NCBI RefSeq assembly: GCF_002292295.1
Contig: NZ_DBBS01000018.1
Span: forward strand, 1 to 64,000
Length of the DNA stretch: 64,000 nucleotides
Direction of reading: 5' to 3'
Source: Sphingomonas sp. UBA978
GTDB lineage: Bacteria; Pseudomonadota; Alphaproteobacteria; Sphingomonadales; Sphingomonadaceae
The stretch's first letter is position 1, and every line of letters starts with the position of its first letter. A program made the translations under genes and the position numbers. The notes under the pieces were generated by a model. That model saw nothing but the letters and a program-made list of their open reading frames with translations, searched no databases and was not told where the DNA came from. Positions 46,131 to 54,808 of this stretch are shown here, piece by piece.

Positions 46131-47522
46131 ATGACCTATCTGCTGGACCGTCGCGCCGTCCTCGCCGCCGGCACCGCTCTGGCCGCAGGGGCGTCTGCCC
46201 GCCCCACGCCGGACGACGACTGGGCGCGTGCGCGGGCGATCGCGACGCGGGTCCGCGTGCCGCGGTTCGCGCGCCGCCTGTTCGACATTCGCGCCTATGG
46301 CGCGACGCGCGGCGGCGCGGTGTCGTGCACGCAGGCGTTCGCCGATGCGATCGCCGCCTGCGCCGCGGCGGGTGGCGGGCGCGTGCTGGTGCCGGCGGGG
46401 CGCTGGCTGACCGGTGCGATCCGGCTGCTGTCGCGCGTCGAACTGCATCTGGAGGCGGATGCGACCATCCTGTTCAGCACCGATCCCGCGCATTACCCGA
46501 TCGTCGCGACCCGGTTCGAAGGCGTCGAGCTGATGAACTATGCGCCGCTGATCCATGCCAGCGATGCGCAGGACGTCGCGGTCACCGGCCGCGGCACGAT
46601 CGACGGCCGCGGCGCCGCCTGGTGGTCGTGGAGCGGCGGCAAGCGGTACGGCTGGCGCGACGGGTTGCCGAGCCAGCGCGCGGCGCGCGACCGCCTGTTC
46701 GCGATGGCGGAGGCGGGCGTGCCGGTGGCCCGGCGGCGGTTCGGCGCGGGCGGCTATATCCGGCCCAATCTGATGCAATTCCAGCGCTGTCGCAACGTGT
46801 TGATCGAGGGGGTGAGCTTGCGCGATTCGCCCTGCTGGAACGTGCATCCGGTGCTGTCGCGCGACATCACGATGCGCAGCGTGACGGTCACCGGGCTCGG
46901 TCCCAACAACGACGGCTGCGACCCTGAATCGGTCGACGGCATGGTGATCGAGCGCTGCACCTTCGATACCGGGGACGATTGCATCGCGATCAAATCCGGC
47001 CGCAACGCCGACGGGCGCCGGCTCGCGGTGCCGTCGCGCGACATCCTGATCCGCGGCTGCACGATGAAGGCCGGCCATGGCGGCGTCGTGATCGGCAGCG
47101 AGGTGTCGGGCGGCGTCGCGCATGTCTATGCCGAGGAGTGCACGATGAGCAGCCCCGATCTGTGGTATGCGCTGCGCTTCAAGACCAATGCGGTGCGCGG
47201 CGGGCGGATCGCGCATATCCGCGCCCGCGACATCACCGTCGGGCAGGTCGGCCGCGCGGCGCTGACCTGCGATTTCAACTATGAAGAGGGTGCGAACGGC
47301 CGATTCGTCCCCGAACTCGACGATGTCGTGGTCGAGCGGCTGAGCGTCGCCGACACCGGCCGCGTGCTCGACTGCCAGGGCCTGCCGCAGGCGCCGGTCG
47401 GGCGGCTGACCCTGCGCGATTGCCGGTTCGACAAGGTGCGCGCGCCGAGCATCGTCGAACGGATCACGCAGCTGCGGCTGGAGCGCGTGCGGGTCAACGG
47501 CCGGCCCGCCACCCGCCTGTAA
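46131..47522 (+). CDS. Glycoside hydrolase family 28, polygalacturonase, exported
   Basis: The 463-residue protein starts with a twin-arginine signal (DRRAVLAAGTALAAGASA). It has all GH28 signatures: FDIRAYGATRGGAVSCTQAFADAI, NNDGCDPES and GDDCIAIKSG with the catalytic aspartates, GHGGVVIGSE with the conserved His, and the substrate-binding Arg-Lys region LRFKTN. It hydrolyses alpha-1,4-galacturonan, probably from chain ends (exo-type proteins look similar). ATG 46131 is preferred because GGGAG at 46120-46124 is well spaced; TTG 46125 is in frame. Confidence 0.93.
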   Translation: MTYLLDRRAVLAAGTALAAGASARPTPDDDWARARAIATRVRVPRFARRLFDIRAYGATRGGAVSCTQAFADAIAACAAAGGGRVLVPAGRWLTGAIRLLSRVELHLEADATILFSTDPAHYPIVATRFEGVELMNYAPLIHASDAQDVAVTGRGTIDGRGAAWWSWSGGKRYGWRDGLPSQRAARDRLFAMAEAGVPVARRRFGAGGYIRPNLMQFQRCRNVLIEGVSLRDSPCWNVHPVLSRDITMRSVTVTGLGPNNDGCDPESVDGMVIERCTFDTGDDCIAIKSGRNADGRRLAVPSRDILIRGCTMKAGHGGVVIGSEVSGGVAHVYAEECTMSSPDLWYALRFKTNAVRGGRIAHIRARDITVGQVGRAALTCDFNYEEGANGRFVPELDDVVVERLSVADTGRVLDCQGLPQAPVGRLTLRDCRFDKVRAPSIVERITQLRLERVRVNGRPATRL

Positions 47523-47532
47523 TTCCCGCCAC

Positions 47533-47543
47533 TTGTCATATAA
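47533..47543. promoter_or_regulatory. Candidate FCD-regulator operator before the Gfo/Idh gene
   Basis: TTGTCATATAA fits TTGTCRTAYAA at all positions. It lies 62 bases upstream of the oxidoreductase start and 11 bases after the GH28 stop. Confidence 0.45.
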
Positions 47544-47604
47544 GCCCGGGCATCCTAGCATCCGCCCGATACACGAGGACAACGATCCTCGGGAGGAGGA
47601 TGGG

Positions 47605-49047
47605 ATGCAGGCGGACGATCACGATCCGGGCCGGCGCGCCGTGCTGGTCGGCATGGCGGCGAGCGCCGCGGCGGTTGCGGGGCGGGTATCGGCGGCGACG
47701 GACCGGCCCCGACGCTATGTCCAGGTCGGCTGCGGCAGCCGGGCGCGCATGTATCAGGATGCGATCTGGGGGCCGCACAAGGCGCACGCCGAGCTAGTCG
47801 GCATCTGCGACACCAATGCGGGGCGGCTCGCGCTGGTCGGACGGCGCGCGGCGCAGGCGGGCGCGCGACCGCCGAAAGCATATGCCGCGGCCGATTTCCG
47901 GCGGATGATCGACGAGCTCAAGCCCGACGGCCTGATCGTCACCACCCCCGACGTCAGCCATGTCGACTATATCGTGCGCGGGCTCGACGCGGGGCTTGAC
48001 GTCGTCACCGAGAAGCCGATGACGATTGACGCTGCCCGGACGCAGGCGATCATCGATGCGTGCAAGCGCAACGACCGGCACGTCCGCGTCAACTTCAACT
48101 ATCGCTATGCCCCCTACCGCAGCCAGGTGAAGACGCTGCTGATGTCGGGCGTGATCGGCGACGTGCTGTCGGTCGATTTCCACTGGCTGCTCAACACCGT
48201 GCACGGCGCGGACTATTTCCGCCGCTGGCATTCGCAAAAGCCGGTCTCGGGCGGGCTGATGGTGCACAAGGCGACGCATCATTTCGACCTGGTCAACTGG
48301 TGGCTGTCGGACACGCCGGTGTCGGTCGATGCGACCGGCAAGCGCGAGTTCTACACGCCGGCGATGGCGAAGCGGATGGGGCTGAGCGGTGCGCACGACC
48401 GCTGCCTGACCTGCCCGGAAAAGGCGCAATGCAGCTTCTACCTCGACCTCGCCGCCGATCCGGGGCTGAAGGCGCTGTTCCTCGATAACGAGGCGCTCGA
48501 CGGCTATCACCGCGACCGCTGCGTGTGGCGGCCCGACATCAGCATCGAGGATACGATGAACGTGATCGTCGGCTATGCCGGCGGCACGACGCTGAGCTAC
48601 AGCCTCAACGCCTTCAATGCCTGGGAAGGCTATCACGTCGCGTTCAACGGCACCAAGGGGCGGCTGGAGCATAGCGTCGTCGAAAGCGGCGGCACCGCCG
48701 GCGCGGCGGAGCGGGAATCGCGCGACGTGGTGACGACGCGAATCATCCCGATGCGCGGCAAGCCGCAGATCATAACCCCCGACGAGGGCGCGGGCGGCCA
48801 TGGCGGCGGCGACGCGGTGATGCTCGCCGACATCTTCGACCCGAACCACGCGCCCGACCCGCTGCTGCGCATGGCGGACGAGCGGGCGGGTGCGGCGTCC
48901 TGCCTCGTCGGGATCGCCGCCAACCGCTGTTTCGAGACGAAGCGACCGGTGCGGATCGCGGATCTGGTCACCGGCCTCGGGCGGCCGGACCAGACGCGGA
49001 TGCCGCTCCACACCGCCCCGGTGCCGATGCCGATGAAGCGGACGTAA
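47605..49047 (+). CDS. Tat-exported Gfo/Idh/MocA-family oxidoreductase
   Basis: The 480-residue protein has a twin-arginine signal (GRRAVLVGMAASAAAVAG), then a Rossmann start YVQVGCGSRARMYQDAIWG and the Gfo/Idh motifs VVTEKPMTIDAARTQAI and KATHHFDLVNWWL. An insertion carries a Cys cluster (DRCLTCPEKAQCSFYL and, 30 residues later, RDRCVWRP) that could bind zinc or iron. Export with a bound nucleotide explains the Tat signal. Relatives include NAD-dependent glycosidases (GH109-type) and sugar dehydrogenases; the activity on pectic sugars is inferred only from context. ATG 47605 follows GGGAGGAGGA. Confidence 0.85.
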   Translation: MQADDHDPGRRAVLVGMAASAAAVAGRVSAATDRPRRYVQVGCGSRARMYQDAIWGPHKAHAELVGICDTNAGRLALVGRRAAQAGARPPKAYAAADFRRMIDELKPDGLIVTTPDVSHVDYIVRGLDAGLDVVTEKPMTIDAARTQAIIDACKRNDRHVRVNFNYRYAPYRSQVKTLLMSGVIGDVLSVDFHWLLNTVHGADYFRRWHSQKPVSGGLMVHKATHHFDLVNWWLSDTPVSVDATGKREFYTPAMAKRMGLSGAHDRCLTCPEKAQCSFYLDLAADPGLKALFLDNEALDGYHRDRCVWRPDISIEDTMNVIVGYAGGTTLSYSLNAFNAWEGYHVAFNGTKGRLEHSVVESGGTAGAAERESRDVVTTRIIPMRGKPQIITPDEGAGGHGGGDAVMLADIFDPNHAPDPLLRMADERAGAASCLVGIAANRCFETKRPVRIADLVTGLGRPDQTRMPLHTAPVPMPMKRT

Positions 49048-49087
49048 GGCGCAGACTAACCCGGAAGTCCCGCACCGGGCGGCCATG

Positions 49088-49103
49088 TACGTTCAATGAC
49101 GTA
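49088..49103. promoter_or_regulatory. TGACGTA-type motif, inverted pair
   Basis: TACGT (49088-49092) and ACGTA (49099-49103) face each other around six bases, 54 bases before the desaturase-like gene. TGACGTA recurs near four other genes up to 61.9 kb. Confidence 0.45.
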
Positions 49104-49156
49104 TCACGCCCGCGCGGGGTTTTGCATACCGTCCCGGCCATGCTCGATTCGCGGGA

Positions 49157-50158
49157 ATGGTCATGAACGGTACACTCGTCGGCAAACGGCTCATCGGCAC
49201 GCAGGCGCCGGTGACGGTGGGTTGGGAGAATCTGCCCAGGGTAGAAGGCGGACCGGTCAAGCTGTTCGTCTTCACCTGGTTCCAGCCGGCGATGCTGCTC
49301 GGCCTGATCGCCTTCTGGTTCTATGCGCCCAATTCGATCGCCAAGGCATCGACCGCGATCGGGATCGGCATCGGGTTCAAGGCGCTGCTGCTCGCGCTCG
49401 AATGGGTCAATCCGCGGTTCGACAGCTGGCGCCTAACGTGGAAGGAGGCGGTGACCGACCTGTTCTACGTCGGGCTGGGCTACACCGTCCTGCGCCTCGT
49501 CGACGATTATATCGGCAGCGATGCGGTCGCCGACTATATCCAGCAGGGCCTGCACTGGGACAAGCTCAACTGGTTCATGACCCTGCCGCTGCTGCTGCAG
49601 GCGTTCATCATCTCGTTCGTCTTCGACTTCGGCCAATATTGGATGCACCGCGGCATGCACAACTGGCAGCCGCTGTGGCTCACCCACGCGCCGCATCACT
49701 ACATCACGCAGCTGAACATCAACAAGGGCGCGGTCGGCAACCCGGTGGAGCTGTTCCTGATCGGGCTGGGGATCGGCGGCTTCTTCGACTTCCTGCCGCG
49801 CGCCGCCCTGCTCGCCGGCACCTTCGGCCTCGCGGTCGGCACCTACCAGCATATCAACGTGCGCTTCAACAGCCCGCGCTGGTGGCGCTTCCTGTTCAAC
49901 ACCACCGAACATCACAGCGTCCACCATTCGCAGGATTACGAGGCCAGCCGCAGCAACTATTCGGGGACGTGGATCATCATCGACCGCCTGTTCGGCACCT
50001 GCGTCGACGGCGAGGCGGAGCTGCTGGGGATGGAGGGCGGACGCCCGATGTCGATCCGCGAGACGATGAGCTATCCCTTTACCGAGGGCTGGAAGTCGAT
50101 CCGGGAACGCTTCGCCCGCCCCATCGCCGGCGAACCGGTGGCCGTTCCCGCCGAATGA
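49157..50158 (+). CDS. Fatty acid hydroxylase/sterol desaturase superfamily protein 1
   Basis: This di-iron membrane oxygenase-type protein of 333 residues has four to six membrane segments. The histidine boxes are HRGMHN (in FGQYWMHRGMHNWQPLW), HAPHH and HHSVHH (TTEHHSVHHSQDYEAS). A long N-terminal part precedes the first membrane helix. The substrate is unknown; members hydroxylate or desaturate lipids, sterols and carotenoids. A related gene lies at 55759-56652, and a 2Fe-2S ferredoxin that could feed electrons lies at 51750. Confidence 0.9.
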   Translation: MVMNGTLVGKRLIGTQAPVTVGWENLPRVEGGPVKLFVFTWFQPAMLLGLIAFWFYAPNSIAKASTAIGIGIGFKALLLALEWVNPRFDSWRLTWKEAVTDLFYVGLGYTVLRLVDDYIGSDAVADYIQQGLHWDKLNWFMTLPLLLQAFIISFVFDFGQYWMHRGMHNWQPLWLTHAPHHYITQLNINKGAVGNPVELFLIGLGIGGFFDFLPRAALLAGTFGLAVGTYQHINVRFNSPRWWRFLFNTTEHHSVHHSQDYEASRSNYSGTWIIIDRLFGTCVDGEAELLGMEGGRPMSIRETMSYPFTEGWKSIRERFARPIAGEPVAVPAE

Positions 50159-50213
50159 TGCGCGCGTCCGCCACCGGGTGAATGCGCGTGACCGGCCGAT
50201 ATGAGGAGATCAC

Positions 50214-50822
50214 GTGAACCTGCGCTTCATCGACTGGATCTGGCATGTCCGCGGCAGCATGGCGCTGTCACCCGATTTGTCGCGCGATGATGCCTTCGAC
50301 CGGCTCGATCCCGTGTTCCGCCAGAGCGGCACCCGCCGGGAGCGCAGGGACGATACGCTGGTCTTCACCAAGCGGGACCAGGAGGCGCAGGACAAGATGT
50401 CGGTGTTCGACAGCGGCGTCCTGCGCCTCGAACAGGGCGTCGCCGGGATCGTGCTGCACTATCGGCTCATCAGCCGCGCATTGCTGTTCTGCTTTCTGGC
50501 GCCGTTCCTGTTCCTCGGCATCGCGCAGCTGACGATCGCGATCGGCAACCACCAGAAGGCGGCGGCCGAGGCCGCGGCCAAGGCGGGGACCGCGCCCAAG
50601 AAGAAGCCGGAGAAAGCGGTGTTCCCGCTCAATCCGATCGACAAGGCGCTGGGCGCGCCCGAGCCGGAAGATCCGAAGAAGAAGAAGGACGAGGACAAAC
50701 TGCCCTCCCCAACCCCGGCCTATGTGTTCGCGGGGCTGTTCGCCGCGCTCTACGTCATCGGGCGCGTGCTGGAGGATCGGCTGGTCCGATCGCTGTTCCG
50801 GAAACGGCTGGCGGGTGCCTAG
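50214..50822 (+). CDS. Unknown membrane protein with Lys-rich loop
   Basis: The 202-residue protein has two hydrophobic segments, about 88-110 (ALLFCFLAPFLFLGIAQLTIAIG) and about 172-190. A charged Ala/Lys/Pro loop (KKKPEKAV, DPKKKKDEDK) lies between them. No family is recognised. ATG 50214 follows AGGAG, and the 3' end overlaps the next gene by eight bases if that starts at GTG 50815. This suggests a shared transcript with the MBL-fold gene. Confidence 0.7.
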   Translation: MNLRFIDWIWHVRGSMALSPDLSRDDAFDRLDPVFRQSGTRRERRDDTLVFTKRDQEAQDKMSVFDSGVLRLEQGVAGIVLHYRLISRALLFCFLAPFLFLGIAQLTIAIGNHQKAAAEAAAKAGTAPKKKPEKAVFPLNPIDKALGAPEPEDPKKKKDEDKLPSPTPAYVFAGLFAALYVIGRVLEDRLVRSLFRKRLAGA

Positions 50823-51729
50823 CCGGACCAGCCCGACCTGGTCCGGCAGGTTGTGCGTGACCGTGCTCGCCATGCTGCTGTCCGCCTCGGCACCCGCCAC
50901 CGTCGGCCCGCCCTTCGCGCACTGGATCGACGGCACCGGCGCGGACGAACCCGAAACGCAGGTGCAGCGGATCGACGCCGACACCTTCGTCATCCGCCAG
51001 TCGGTGCGCACCAATTTCGAGGCGCCGTTCCTCTACCTCCTGTTCGGCACCGAGCGCGCGTTGCTGATCGATACCGGTGCGGGCGGCCTGTCGATCCGGC
51101 CAACCGTCGACCGGGTGATCGCGGCGTGGCGGGCGCGGCACGGCGGCCGGCCGGTCCGGCTGATCGTCGCGCATTCGCACGGCCATGGCGACCATCATGC
51201 CGGCGACGCCGAATTCCGCGCGCGGCCCGGCACCGACATGGTCGGATTGACACCGCAGGCGGTGGCGGCCTTCTTCGGCATCGCCGACTGGCCGGACGGG
51301 ATCGGCCGGTACGACCTCGGCAAGCGCGTGGTGGAGATCGTCCCGACACCGGGCCACGAGCCGGCGCATATCATGGTCTATGACGCGCGCACCCGCCTGC
51401 TGTTCTCGGGCGACATGCTCTATCCGGGTCGCCTCTACGTCCCGACCGACCGGATCGCGGTCTTCCGCGCGAGTGCCGGTCGGCTCGCCGCCTTTGCCGC
51501 GACCCGCCCGATCCGCGCCCTGCTCGGCGCGCATATCGAGATGACGACGACGCCGCGGCAGGATTATCCGAGAGAGGCGGCGACCCATCCGTCCGAACAT
51601 CCGCTCGCGCTGCCGCCCGCCGCGATCGAGACGCTCCGGCGCGCCGCGGCCGCGCAAGGGGCGACGCCGGGGATCGACGCCCACCCCGATTTCATCCTCT
51701 ATCCCGTCCCGCCCCGACCGGCCTCCTGA
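50815..51729 (+). CDS. Exported metallo-beta-lactamase-fold hydrolase
   Basis: The 304-residue protein has a hydrophobic export signal (LCVTVLAMLLSASAPATVG) and an MBL fold with zinc-binding HSHGHGDHH near residue 120 (HxHxDH), the third His in PTPGHEPAHIMVYD and the metal-bridging Asp in LLFSGDMLYPGRLYVP. The distal His is probably in LLGAHIEM. It is close to the glyoxalase II-like/alkylsulfatase-type branches rather than classic beta-lactamases, and the substrate is unknown. The start is uncertain: GTG 50815 (used here) or GTG 50857. Confidence 0.82.
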   Translation: MPSRTSPTWSGRLCVTVLAMLLSASAPATVGPPFAHWIDGTGADEPETQVQRIDADTFVIRQSVRTNFEAPFLYLLFGTERALLIDTGAGGLSIRPTVDRVIAAWRARHGGRPVRLIVAHSHGHGDHHAGDAEFRARPGTDMVGLTPQAVAAFFGIADWPDGIGRYDLGKRVVEIVPTPGHEPAHIMVYDARTRLLFSGDMLYPGRLYVPTDRIAVFRASAGRLAAFAATRPIRALLGAHIEMTTTPRQDYPREAATHPSEHPLALPPAAIETLRRAAAAQGATPGIDAHPDFILYPVPPRPAS

Positions 51730-51749
51730 CTCCGGACGGGCACGCCGGA

Positions 51750-52067
51750 TCAGTCGCCGGGGGCGATCCGCACCGACAGGCCGTCCAGCGCGGGCACGAA
51801 GGCGATCTGGCACGACAGGCGCGACGTCGCCTCCCGCTGGTCGCTGGCGTCGAGCAGCGCGTCCTCGTCCGCGCTCATCGGCGACAGGCGGTCGGCGAAG
51901 GCGGGATCGACATAGACGTGGCAGGTCGCGCACGAACAGCAGCCGCCGCACAGCGCGGCCAGCGATTCGAAGCCGGCATCGCGGATCACCTCCATCACGC
52001 TCAGCCCGGCCTGCGCATCGATCGCGACAGGGTCCCCGGCCGGCGGCGTGACAATCATCTTCAGCAT
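51750..52067 (-). CDS. 2Fe-2S ferredoxin, adrenodoxin/rhodocoxin type
   Basis: The 105-residue protein matches the putidaredoxin/FdVI family: SVMEVIRDAGF, the cluster ligands in ALCGGCCSCATCHVYVD (C-x5-C-x2-C) and the fourth ligand in RLSCQIAF. Two extra cysteines lie inside the cluster loop (GGCCS; relatives usually have GGACS or GGSAS). It could donate electrons to one of the di-iron membrane oxygenases nearby and be reduced by the reductase at 5332, 46 kb away. It is 108 bases downstream of the TonB receptor on the same strand. Confidence 0.92.
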   Translation of the reverse strand: MLKMIVTPPAGDPVAIDAQAGLSVMEVIRDAGFESLAALCGGCCSCATCHVYVDPAFADRLSPMSADEDALLDASDQREATSRLSCQIAFVPALDGLSVRIAPGD

Positions 52068-52175
52068 GAGATTCGGTCCATTCGAATGGGTAGCGTGGAA
52101 GCAGGGACGGGCCGAGCGGCCGCGTCATCATGACCCGATACGGCCGCCGGTCGCGGACGACCGGCGGGGTGGCGC

Positions 52176-54599
52176 TCAATAGTGGAAGCGGAACTCGATC
52201 CCGCCGCGCCGCGGGGTCAGCACCGATCGGGCGTAATAGCGTTCGACGACGCCGGTCCGCACCTGATTGAACGAGCTCAGGTCGTTGCTAACGCTGGTAT
52301 AGGCATATTTGTCGAAGATGTTGTCGATGAAGAAGCCGACGTCGAACGGCTTCGTGCGATAGGTGACCGCGGCGCGGTGGGTGACATAGCCGGGGATCTT
52401 TTCGCCGGAACCGCGCAGGCCGACGCGCGAATAGATGTTGCCGGTATAGGTGCTCGCCCAGCTCGCCTCGATATCGGTGCCGTCGCCCATCGGGCGGGTG
52501 TAGATCAGCTGCGCGCTGCCCGAATTCTTCGCGGAGCCGGGCAGGCGATCGCCGTCGAGCGCGTCGTAGCGCACGCCCTGGCTGACGACGAGGCTGGGGA
52601 AATCCTCCGTCAGATGCGCATCGACATAGGAATAGGTCCCCTGGAACACGAGTTCGGGCACGATCTTGAACGACCCGGACAGCTCGACCCCCTGCGACAC
52701 CGCGCCGCCGGCGTTGGTGGTGATGCCGACCGCGCCGTTGACCGTCTGGCTCGGCACCTGGACGTCGCCCCATTTGACGCGGAAGCCGCTGAGCGTGAAC
52801 TGCAGGCGCCGGTCGAACAGGCCGGCGCGCAGCCCGACCTCGAGGTTGCGCGTCTTGTCGGGGCCGTAAACCAGCTCGTTCGCCAGCGCGCAGACGTTCT
52901 GCCCGGCCGGCAACGGCACGACGCAGGGCGCGACGCGGTTGACGCCGCCGATGCGATAGCCGGTGCTGTAGGTCGCATAAGCGAGCAGATCGGGGCTGAA
53001 CTTGTATGAGGTGTTCGCCTTCCAGACGAAGCCGTCGTCGCCGGTGCTGCCGGACCGGACGCGGCTCGGCGCGAACTGGATCAGCGGATAGGGCGTACGG
53101 GTCAGGCCGCCACCGAACAGCGGCGTATCGGTGCCGCCGGTCGCGGTGGCGTCATATTTGAAATAGCGCAGACCGCCGGTCGCCTGCCATGCTTCGGTGA
53201 CGTGCAGCGTCGCCTCGCCATAGGCAGCCTTCTCGACCGTCTTCGTCTTGACGAAGGAGATATATTCGAGGTCGTCGGGGCGGTTCACCCCGGCGAAGGC
53301 GGCGAAGCCCGGCGTATATTCCTGCCGGTCGCTGTCGTATTTCAGGCGGTTGTAGAAGCCGCCGAGCACCCAGCTGAGCGGCCCGCCGTGCGACGAGACG
53401 AGCCGCACCTCCTGGTTGAGCTGTTTATAGTCGCGGTTGCCGTTCGAGAAGGACGAGAAGGCGGGAAACGCCTCATAGCCGTAATCGAGATCGAGCAGCA
53501 GATCGGTGTTGTCGTCGTTGCTCCGGATATTCTGCTTCGTATAGGCGGTCGTGCTGACCAGCTGCGCGACGTTGAACAGGTTGAGGTTCACCTCGGCCGA
53601 ATAGAGGTCGGCGCCGCGACGGAACCGCTCGAGATAGCGCCATGGCCCCTCGTAGCGGCCGGTGCCGAGCACGCCGGCGCCATTCGCCTGCCGGCCGTCG
53701 GTCCTGGTCTCCTGATGCGCGTAGGTGAAATAGGCCTTCACGTTCGGATTATATTCGAGCAGCAGCGTGTTGCGGGTGGTGAACGTATGTTCGAAATTGA
53801 CGTCCGCCACGCGCCGGAAGTTGGCGGCATAATCCGCGGTCGATCCCAGCGACCCCTGCGCCGCGGTCGCGCCCCGCACCGGCTGCGCATTCGACACGCC
53901 GGGCTTTTGCAGGATGTAATTGTAATCGATGAAGCCGGGATTGTCGTAATAGCCGACCACCGAGCGCAGCGCGATATGGTCGGCGAGGATCGGGATGTTG
54001 ACGGTGACGTCGCCGATCGCGCCGAAATCGCCGCTGTGCGACTGGGCATAGGCGCGACCGTGCAGATCGACCGAGACGCGGCTCGTGTTCGGCCGGTTGG
54101 GGATATAGCGCACCGCGCCGGCCAGCGTGCCGAGGCCGTACAGCGTGCCCTGCGGCCCGAGCAGGGTTTCGACGCGGGCGATGTCGAGCAGCTTGAAATC
54201 GAGGTAGAGCGGCACCTCGCCCAGATAGACGCCGACGGCGTTGTTCTCGGCCGATCCGAACACGCTGGTGTCACCCGATTCGATGCCGCGCAGGATGATG
54301 TTGCCGGTGCTGGCCGGGCCGGTGTCGACGACGGTGACGCCCGGCGTGAAGGCGGCGAGCCCGCGGATATCGTCGATGCGCTGGCGCGCGATCGTCTCTT
54401 CGGAGACCGCGCTGATGTTGATCGGCGCATCCTGCAGGGTGACGGTGCGGCGGCTGCCGGTGACGACGATGTCGTTGCTGCTGCCGTCCGCCGACGCCTG
54501 CTCCTCGGCCGGCACCGTCTGCGCCACCGATGGCGTCGCGGCGAACCCCGCCAGAACCGTCGCACCGAGCAAAGCCGCGCGAGAAATCGATCGAGCCAA
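52176..54599 (-). CDS. TonB-dependent receptor of the desaturase/ferredoxin cluster
   Basis: This 807-residue outer-membrane receptor has a signal peptide (AALLGATVLAGFAATPSVAQ), SNDIVVTGSRRTVTLQDAPINISAVSEETI (TonB box and plug start), RVETLLGPQGTLYGLGTLAGAVRYIPNRP, and a barrel ending RGGIEFRFHY. This type, with a short signal and the 'LGPQGTLYG' plug, is common in sphingomonads for hydrophobic or aromatic ligands and is unlike the pectin receptors of this window. It starts at TTG 54599 behind AAGGGGG. A 25-base repeated motif lies at 54712-54736. Confidence 0.92.
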   Translation of the reverse strand: MARSISRAALLGATVLAGFAATPSVAQTVPAEEQASADGSSNDIVVTGSRRTVTLQDAPINISAVSEETIARQRIDDIRGLAAFTPGVTVVDTGPASTGNIILRGIESGDTSVFGSAENNAVGVYLGEVPLYLDFKLLDIARVETLLGPQGTLYGLGTLAGAVRYIPNRPNTSRVSVDLHGRAYAQSHSGDFGAIGDVTVNIPILADHIALRSVVGYYDNPGFIDYNYILQKPGVSNAQPVRGATAAQGSLGSTADYAANFRRVADVNFEHTFTTRNTLLLEYNPNVKAYFTYAHQETRTDGRQANGAGVLGTGRYEGPWRYLERFRRGADLYSAEVNLNLFNVAQLVSTTAYTKQNIRSNDDNTDLLLDLDYGYEAFPAFSSFSNGNRDYKQLNQEVRLVSSHGGPLSWVLGGFYNRLKYDSDRQEYTPGFAAFAGVNRPDDLEYISFVKTKTVEKAAYGEATLHVTEAWQATGGLRYFKYDATATGGTDTPLFGGGLTRTPYPLIQFAPSRVRSGSTGDDGFVWKANTSYKFSPDLLAYATYSTGYRIGGVNRVAPCVVPLPAGQNVCALANELVYGPDKTRNLEVGLRAGLFDRRLQFTLSGFRVKWGDVQVPSQTVNGAVGITTNAGGAVSQGVELSGSFKIVPELVFQGTYSYVDAHLTEDFPSLVVSQGVRYDALDGDRLPGSAKNSGSAQLIYTRPMGDGTDIEASWASTYTGNIYSRVGLRGSGEKIPGYVTHRAAVTYRTKPFDVGFFIDNIFDKYAYTSVSNDLSSFNQVRTGVVERYYARSVLTPRRGGIEFRFHY

Positions 54600-54711
54600 A
54601 CTGAACCCCCTTCAAAACCGGGACGCCACACACGCGCGCGTCCCTGTGCCGTCAGCCACGCCGTTTTTGTGCATGTGCTAACGCGCACCGTTTGGGGAAA
54701 CGGGCCGGACC

Positions 54712-54736
54712 GCCATGGGGTGTTTGACGTAGCGCC
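54712..54736. promoter_or_regulatory. 25-base repeated motif, copy 1 (TTTGACGTAGCGCC core)
   Basis: This segment starts GCCATGGGG and ends GTTTGACGTAGCGCC. It matches 57755-57779 at 23 of 25 positions. It lies 113 bases upstream of the TonB receptor start and contains TGACGTA. Confidence 0.6.
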
Positions 54737-54808
54737 ACGGCGACGCCCCCGTTTGCGCCGCCCTGCCGGAGCGTCCGCGACCATCGGCCATCCACCACGG
54801 AACGTTGC

